Shown piece by piece: positions 5,284 to 9,221 of a DNA stretch of 9,221 bases. A model generated the notes under the pieces. The model ran no database searches. It was not told the DNA's origin and worked only from the letters and a program-made list of their open reading frames with translations. The DNA comes from JBMOLK01 sp049325575 (GTDB taxonomy: Bacteria > Bacillota > Clostridia > Acetivibrionales > Acetivibrionaceae), in the NCBI GenBank assembly GCA_049325575.1, contig JBMOLK010000195.1, positions 1 to 9,221 on the forward strand. Reading direction: 5' to 3'. Position numbers and translations under genes: made by a program. Every line of letters starts with the position of its first letter. Within the stretch, counting starts at the first letter, position 1.

Positions 5284-6510
5284 TTATCCTACTTTAGTTT
5301 TTAACCCTTTATCAGAAGACTTAATGAAGGTAAAAGTCATCAAACCTGCTACTATTAAAAGGACAGCAGATACAATGTATGAGATTGTATAGCTTCCTGT
5401 AGAGTCATATATCCTGCCTGCCAGTAACGGCCCTATTACACCTGCACATCCCCATGATGTAAAAAGCAATCCATAGTTCACGCCCAGGTTTTTAGTGCCA
5501 TAGTATTCAGCGGTAGCAACAGGAAATATGGAAAACAGCGCGCCATAGCTTAAGCCTGTGAGGGCTGCTCCAATGGCAAGAGACCCAGCTGTAAGATATT
5601 TTGCAAAAAGAAACATGTTTACTGCCTGGATTAAAAATGTTATCCTCATGGTACCTATATGCCCATACTTATCCGAGACAATACCGCCAATAATCCTGCC
5701 TAGTGTATTGAAAACAGCCAGAAGCACTACAAGGTAAAACCCATTCTCCCACTGGGCCTGCTTCTTGGCAATTATGGCAAGATGCCCAATTACCATTAAC
5801 CCTGCTGAAGCAGTAAATGCATACATTATCCAAAGCTTATAGAATGTGATGGTCTTAAGCATCTCTTTAAAACTGTATTGTTTTTTCTCTACAGTGCCCG
5901 CAGAGTTCTCCTTAGTTTTTGCACCCTCCGATTTGGCAGAGTACCCTTGAGGCGGGTTTATAAGAAGTTGGGCCAGGACAAGCAGTATTAAAAGCGCGCC
6001 AACACCAAGAATAACAAATGCCCTGGAAACTCCATAATTCCCTATTAAGATATTGGTAAGGGGAGAAATATACACAGCTGCAAAACCTACACCTGAAACA
6101 ACAATACCTGAAATCAACCCCTTTTTCTCTAAAGAAAACCACTTAACAGCAGGAGGTGTGGTAGCAGCATAACAAAAACCTATACCTGCTCCACCCATGA
6201 CACCGAATGTGAGCGTCATCAGAAACGGGTCTTTTACAAGGCCCGATAGTATCAGACCTCCCCCTAAAAGAACTCCTCCAAGAGTTGCCCCTGTCCTTGG
6301 TCCTTTTACATCCTGAAGCCTTCCTGCAAAAATCATTACAAATGCAAAAGCAGCTATACATACCGTATATGGCAATGAAGCCTTTGTGCTTGACCAGTTA
6401 AGTTCCTTTATGAGGGCTTTACTCATTATACTCCAGATATAAAGTACCCCCAATACCAAATTAATGCCTGTAGCAGCCGCTGTTACAATCCATCCACTTG
6501 ATTTGTTCAT
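5284..6510 (-). CDS. Major facilitator transporter, OFA (oxalate/formate antiporter) family
   Basis: This 408-residue protein has about 12 membrane helices in two halves, joined by a polar loop near residues 186-212 (NPPQGYSAKSEGAKTKENSA). The start GWIVTAAATGINLVLGVLYIWS is typical of the OFA branch. The loop between helices 2 and 3 reads AGRLQDVKGPR (62-72), and its counterpart in the second half is GGIVSDKYGH (275-284). OFA members move small carboxylates (oxalate/formate, lactate, pyruvate) across the cell membrane. The substrate here cannot be set by sequence, and no carboxylate enzyme gene sits beside it. GGGAG at 6517-6521 lies 6 nt before ATG. It appears to be a single-gene unit. Confidence 0.87.
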   Translation of the reverse strand: MNKSSGWIVTAAATGINLVLGVLYIWSIMSKALIKELNWSSTKASLPYTVCIAAFAFVMIFAGRLQDVKGPRTGATLGGVLLGGGLILSGLVKDPFLMTLTFGVMGGAGIGFCYAATTPPAVKWFSLEKKGLISGIVVSGVGFAAVYISPLTNILIGNYGVSRAFVILGVGALLILLVLAQLLINPPQGYSAKSEGAKTKENSAGTVEKKQYSFKEMLKTITFYKLWIMYAFTASAGLMVIGHLAIIAKKQAQWENGFYLVVLLAVFNTLGRIIGGIVSDKYGHIGTMRITFLIQAVNMFLFAKYLTAGSLAIGAALTGLSYGALFSIFPVATAEYYGTKNLGVNYGLLFTSWGCAGVIGPLLAGRIYDSTGSYTISYIVSAVLLIVAGLMTFTFIKSSDKGLKTKVG

Positions 6511-6573
6511 ATTTCTCTCCCTTTTAAGTAATATTTTACAGACTGTATCCTAACTTAATACAATCCCTTATCT

Positions 6574-6579
6574 ATTATA
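6574..6579 (-). promoter_or_regulatory. Possible -10 box of the OFA-family transporter gene
   Basis: A perfect TATAAT on the minus strand lies 64 nt before the transporter ATG, a workable leader length. The expected -35 position (AAGAAC) matches poorly, so an activator or a different start is possible. Confidence 0.3.
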
Positions 6580-6740
6580 CATCAAAACACTATTTGGTTC
6601 TTCTCTTTTTTGTTTTAATACAGTGAAATTGTTTAGATTGGAATAGCATTTGAAATAAAAAAACTGGAATGAAAATAGAGCACTATATCAGAAAAAGAAT
6701 TTCAAGCTGTAATAAGAGAGAAAACGGAAATAGGTTATAG

Positions 6741-6845
6741 TTAACCTGCTGTTACTTGATTTTCTCTTATAATCAATAATCCGTTCTTATAATAAAACTC
6801 CCCACAAAAAATTACCAGTTCCGTGTAGTAGTCATCACGCTTCAT
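6741..6845 (-). CDS. Possible 34-residue small ORF
   Basis: An ATG at 6845 opens 34 codons to TAA at 6743: MKRDDYYTELVIFCGEFYYK (residues 1-20) then NGLLIIRENQVTAG. The composition is protein-like, with alternating acidic, aromatic and aliphatic residues. The frame stays open 11 codons upstream (EVITVSSKYKR) to a TAG, so it could be the tail of a decayed gene. No Shine-Dalgarno lies before the ATG. An AAGGAG at about 6885 is followed by no standard start in this frame. I know no homologue. Confidence 0.2.
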   Translation of the reverse strand: MKRDDYYTELVIFCGEFYYKNGLLIIRENQVTAG

Positions 6846-6876
6846 TCTTTTATATTTTGAAGAAACTGTGATGACT
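6830..6876. other. Imperfect hairpin, possible RNA element
   Basis: AGTCATCAC (6830-6838) pairs perfectly with GTGATGACT (6868-6876). Inside, CTTCA pairs with TGAAG around an AT-rich loop of about 13 nt, with an uneven internal loop between the stems. There is no T-run directly after either side. It overlaps the start of the possible small ORF on the minus strand. Confidence 0.4.
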
Positions 6877-6952
6877 TCCTATCTCCTTTTTCTCCCCGTT
6901 ACTCTAAAAGCATAAGTTTAATGCAATACTCTATGTTTAAATTTAACTACCT

Positions 6953-7005
6953 ATACTGTCATTTTAAGTATATCCCTATGATAATGTTGAAGATACTGTC
7001 ATTTT
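6953..7005. repeat. 13-bp direct repeat spaced 40 bp
   Basis: ATACTGTCATTTT occurs exactly at 6953-6965 and again at 6993-7005, a start-to-start distance of 40 bp (about four helical turns). It lies between the two-component terminator and the gap hairpin. Confidence 0.6.
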
Positions 7006-7019
7006 TGATAACCCCGATT

Positions 7020-7050
7020 AAAAAAGCGGGGTTATATTTTATAACCCCGC
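7020..7050 (-). terminator. Strong rho-independent terminator of the two-component operon
   Basis: On the minus strand, GCGGGGTTATA and TATAACCCCGC form a perfect 11-bp stem closed by the loop AAA and followed by TTTTTT. It lies 15 nt past the response-regulator stop. It is the clearest terminator in the window. Confidence 0.95.
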
Positions 7051-7065
7051 CAAGGTAAGTTCAGT

Positions 7066-7713
7066 CTATTTCCTCAAATCACTATCCTCTTCCGGTTTAA
7101 TACCTTTATACTTGACTTTGTGCACTGCCTCCTTGCTTGAGCTTACGCCTAACTTACTTAGGATTTTCTTTATTTGTACTTTTAAAGTATTCCTGGTCTT
7201 TAAAAGTTTTTCCTCAATCTGTGACCGTGTATACCCTTGCTCAATCAAATCAAAGATTTCCCTCTCACAAGGTGATAAGTCCTTTAACTGCTCTTCCTTT
7301 TTCAGCCTGGAAAACTCATTTAACAAAGCTTCTATTGGTGATTTGTTTTTATATGCCATACGAATTACATTAGGTATATCCTGGTAGTTTTCTTTTGAAA
7401 CGTAGTTTACAGCACCGGCGGCAAAGGAGTTTGTAATGACACTATCCTCCATAATACAGGTTAGCATAATTATTTTGGCTTTCTTGATTTCTAAGATTTC
7501 CATGGCAGCATAAATCCCGTCATATTTATTTTTATCGAGATTAATATCCATTAATATAACATCAAATTCCAATGATTGAGCAAGCCTTATTGCCTCTTCC
7601 TTACTAGATGCAACACCAATAACAAGAATATCTTTTTGCCTGCTCAAAAATTTTGTCAGATTTCTCACCCACACCGGATCATCTTCAACCAGCAGCACTC
7701 TAATATTATCCAC
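7066..7713 (-). CDS. LuxR/NarL-type response regulator
   Basis: This 215-residue protein has two parts. The receiver domain spans residues 1-120: acidic pocket E10-D11-D12, phospho-acceptor D56 (in VILMDINLD), switch T85 (in IIMLTC) and K107 (in VNYVSKE). The helix-turn-helix lies at about 145-200: LSPCEREIFDLIEQGYTRSQ, then IEEKLLKTRNTLKVQIKKIL and SKLGVSSSKEAV. Phosphorylation of D56 by the kinase encoded just upstream should drive dimer formation and DNA binding. The start is GTG at 7713: AAAGGG (7722-7727) lies 8 nt upstream. The frame overlaps the kinase gene by 8 nt, which suggests coupled translation. All family residues are intact. Targets are unknown; the direct repeats past the operon's end are one untested candidate. 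Confidence 0.93.
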   Translation of the reverse strand: MDNIRVLLVEDDPVWVRNLTKFLSRQKDILVIGVASSKEEAIRLAQSLEFDVILMDINLDKNKYDGIYAAMEILEIKKAKIIMLTCIMEDSVITNSFAAGAVNYVSKENYQDIPNVIRMAYKNKSPIEALLNEFSRLKKEEQLKDLSPCEREIFDLIEQGYTRSQIEEKLLKTRNTLKVQIKKILSKLGVSSSKEAVHKVKYKGIKPEEDSDLRK

Positions 7714-9127
7714 TCACTACACCCTTTCTGGATATATAAGGAGTCATGTTAACAACCTTCCTGGGGTTAAACTTTAGTATAACTGATGTGCCAACATTTT
7801 CTTCACTCTTAAGCTCCAGCGTCCCGCCATGTTTTTGCATAACATTATAGCAGTAGGATAAACCCAATCCAAAGTTCAATGTAAGTTTTTTGGTGGAGAA
7901 AAACGGATCAAACACGTATTGAAAGTCTTCTTTTGATATTCCGGCTCCGTTATCCTCAATAATTAAAAAAACATTTTTCTTATTTCTTTGAGTATAAATA
8001 TTGATTCTCCCATTAGTTCTTATGGCCTCGACTGAATTTTTAATGATATTGTTTAGAACCTCTATAATATGAACTCTATCACATACAATATCAATATTGC
8101 TGTCATAATTCCTGATGATCTCTATGCCTTTATTCTCACAAACGGGCCTGCTCATTTGCAAAGCGTGATCAATCAGTTCCGAGATGCTGCATTGCGTTTC
8201 CTCTAAGAGAATATCCTTAGTTTGTTCCTGGATTCTATTTACCATAGTCAGCATGTGCTTTGTTGAATCCAATATAACCTGCATATCCTCAACAATTTCC
8301 TGCCTGGAGATATTATCACCTGACTTTACGTTTTCTGCACACATTGAAATTTTCAAAATCTCATTCTTGATAGTATGGTTAATTATCGATGTACCGGAAG
8401 TCATAGCCTTCATGGCACTATCAATACGAAGTTTTTCAAATTTCAGTTTAACACCTAAAACCCCATATTTAGCTGCAAACACCATAAAAATCACAAATTG
8501 AATCACTATAAACACAGTATTATATCTCCACGTATTATCAATGCCAAAGTCACGGAGTATAAAATTGGTAATACCGGCAATAGTAACAAATGGGGCTACA
8601 ATTAAACAGTTAATTACTTTAATCCTCTTTAATGCCGGGTTTCTTTCCTTTATTGTGGAGTATACTATTAAAAAACTACTAACAAATATATAAGGAACAG
8701 TCCAAACTGACAAAGACCTAAAATACTCCAGCCTTTCCAATGGAGTCTTAAAAGTGTTCGATACATATGGATAATAAAAAAACGAAAAAATTGATGGCAC
8801 CAGGAGCAAAACAAATATAAGCTTTTTCCACCTTTTAGGTAGTATATTTGCAAAGACCAATCCATACCACAGCATGACAAAAGGAGCAAGATAGTGAGAT
8901 ATTGCTGAAAAAACAGCCACCAAAGTATAAAGATCCTGTTCAGTGGCCTGGCTAATAACGTAATTCTGTTTTATAAGTGGAATTATATCTTCCTCCCAAA
9001 CTGCTGAAAAACCGCCCACACCTGAAAAAAATGCCACCATACTTGCCCATCTGGTAGTCTCTGTTTTAAAATCAGTTACAATTAAAATTATTGCTAATGT
9101 CCATAATGATAAAACAAGCCAAATCAT
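7706..9127 (-). CDS. Seven-helix membrane sensor histidine kinase
   Basis: This 473-residue protein has seven predicted membrane helices (about 3-20, 30-46, 66-94, 102-120, 139-158, 170-190, 203-222), a short linker and a cytoplasmic kinase core. Phospho-acceptor region: SGTSIINHTIKNEILKI (244-260), with H251 as the likely site. The ATP-binding part has the N box LNNIIKNSVEAI (358-369), G1 EDNGAGI (391-397), F box FDPFFSTK (406-413) and G2 GLGLS (420-424). The usual acidic residue after the His is Thr here, and the Pro of H-E-x-x-N-P is Glu. No periplasmic sensor domain is present, so the signal may be membrane-borne or lipophilic (inference). The ATG at 9127 is the only workable start, but its ribosome binding site is weak (GTGAG 13 nt upstream). 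Translation may be coupled to the gene ending 14 nt before. The partner is the overlapping response regulator. Confidence 0.93.
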   Translation of the reverse strand: MIWLVLSLWTLAIILIVTDFKTETTRWASMVAFFSGVGGFSAVWEEDIIPLIKQNYVISQATEQDLYTLVAVFSAISHYLAPFVMLWYGLVFANILPKRWKKLIFVLLLVPSIFSFFYYPYVSNTFKTPLERLEYFRSLSVWTVPYIFVSSFLIVYSTIKERNPALKRIKVINCLIVAPFVTIAGITNFILRDFGIDNTWRYNTVFIVIQFVIFMVFAAKYGVLGVKLKFEKLRIDSAMKAMTSGTSIINHTIKNEILKISMCAENVKSGDNISRQEIVEDMQVILDSTKHMLTMVNRIQEQTKDILLEETQCSISELIDHALQMSRPVCENKGIEIIRNYDSNIDIVCDRVHIIEVLNNIIKNSVEAIRTNGRINIYTQRNKKNVFLIIEDNGAGISKEDFQYVFDPFFSTKKLTLNFGLGLSYCYNVMQKHGGTLELKSEENVGTSVILKFNPRKVVNMTPYISRKGVVSG

Positions 9128-9141
9128 ACAGCAAATTCATC

Positions 9142-9221
9142 TCACTTCCATAAATCCTGCATAAAGGAAAGAGTATTTTCTAAAATGGCCTTTTTGGATA
9201 AAACAATCCCTGCGTGACCAC
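9142..9221 (-). CDS. C-terminal end of an upstream gene, perhaps an alpha/beta hydrolase (partial)
   Basis: Only the last 25 codons are in the window, in the frame ending GHAGIVLSKKAILENTLSFM then QDLWK and TGA at 9144. The sequence G-H-A-G-I-V, then a helix ending near the C terminus, resembles the catalytic-His tail of alpha/beta hydrolases and lipases, but 25 residues are too few to be sure. The two other minus frames across this piece look less protein-like. The stop lies 14 nt before the kinase ATG, so the three genes are probably one operon, with its promoter beyond the right edge. Confidence 0.45.
   Translation of the reverse strand, partial: GHAGIVLSKKAILENTLSFMQDLWK

Larger units (their letters stand above)
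6580..7019. other. Long unassigned gap with hairpin and repeats
   Basis: This non-coding stretch lies between the transporter and the two-component operon, both minus. It holds a possible 34-codon ORF (6741-6845), an imperfect hairpin (6830-6876), a 13-bp direct repeat (6953-6965 and 6993-7005) and a spare copy of a terminator arm (7008-7016). No tRNA, known riboswitch core or insertion-sequence end was recognised. Confidence 0.5.

Noticed and set aside
5048..5392. 114-codon plus-strand open frame after the small membrane gene
   Set aside because: It overlaps the end of one gene and the tail of the transporter gene, spans the convergent hairpin, has low-complexity composition and no ribosome binding site.
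5912..6361. Two minus-strand open frames inside the transporter gene
   Set aside because: Both are Cys-rich shifted-frame shadows of the OFA-family transporter, which is intact in the main frame.
6732..6747. AGGTTA/TAACCT hairpin at the end of the small ORF
   Set aside because: The stem is only 6 bp with two G-C pairs and no U-tract on either strand; likely chance.
6580..7019. Riboswitch or insertion-sequence remnant in the large gap
   Set aside because: No known riboswitch core, no terminal inverted repeats with target duplication and no transposase motif were seen.

Overview
This AT-rich 9.2-kb window looks like chromosome of a cellulolytic, cellulosome-forming member of the Clostridia. 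At its left edge is the start of a secreted protein whose signal peptide is followed directly by a type I dockerin. Calcium-loop residues S-V and S-S at the recognition positions resemble the Clostridium thermocellum/Acetivibrio type. Strong AAGGAGG ribosome binding sites, AUU/GUG/UUG starts, a PadR/HAAS-domain pair and an OFA-type transporter also fit Firmicutes. The species assignment is inference.

Layout, left to right. All genes but one are on the minus strand. (1) 1-239: dockerin protein, cut by the window edge. (2) 424-1026: two small single genes, a zinc-ribbon protein with its own promoter and terminator, and a cold-shock protein. (3) 1159-2996: a nitronate monooxygenase-family flavoprotein follows infC (IF-3). 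infC appears to start at an AUU codon and has a ~187-nt leader with a terminator-like hairpin. The usual infC partners rpmI and rplT are absent. (4) 3063-4450: a padR regulator with a TTG start overlaps a six-helix HAAS/DUF1700-type membrane protein. Their promoter sits inside a perfect 20-bp inverted repeat. (5) 4632-5099: the only plus-strand gene, a small membrane protein of unknown function, divergent from padR. (6) 5284-6510: an OFA-family major facilitator transporter. It converges on gene 5 through a shared hairpin. (7) 6511-7065: a 555-bp gap with a possible 34-codon ORF, a long hairpin, a 13-bp direct repeat and a strong terminator. (8) 7066-9221: an operon with the tail of a possible alpha/beta hydrolase, a 7-TM sensor histidine kinase and a LuxR-type response regulator, ending at that terminator.

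No phage, insertion sequence, CRISPR array, tRNA or rRNA was seen. The most unusual content is regulatory: the infC leader and start codon, the padR operator/promoter, and the unassigned 6.5-7.05 kb gap. The sensor kinase has a non-standard phospho-acceptor motif. I do not see a clear new multi-gene system.
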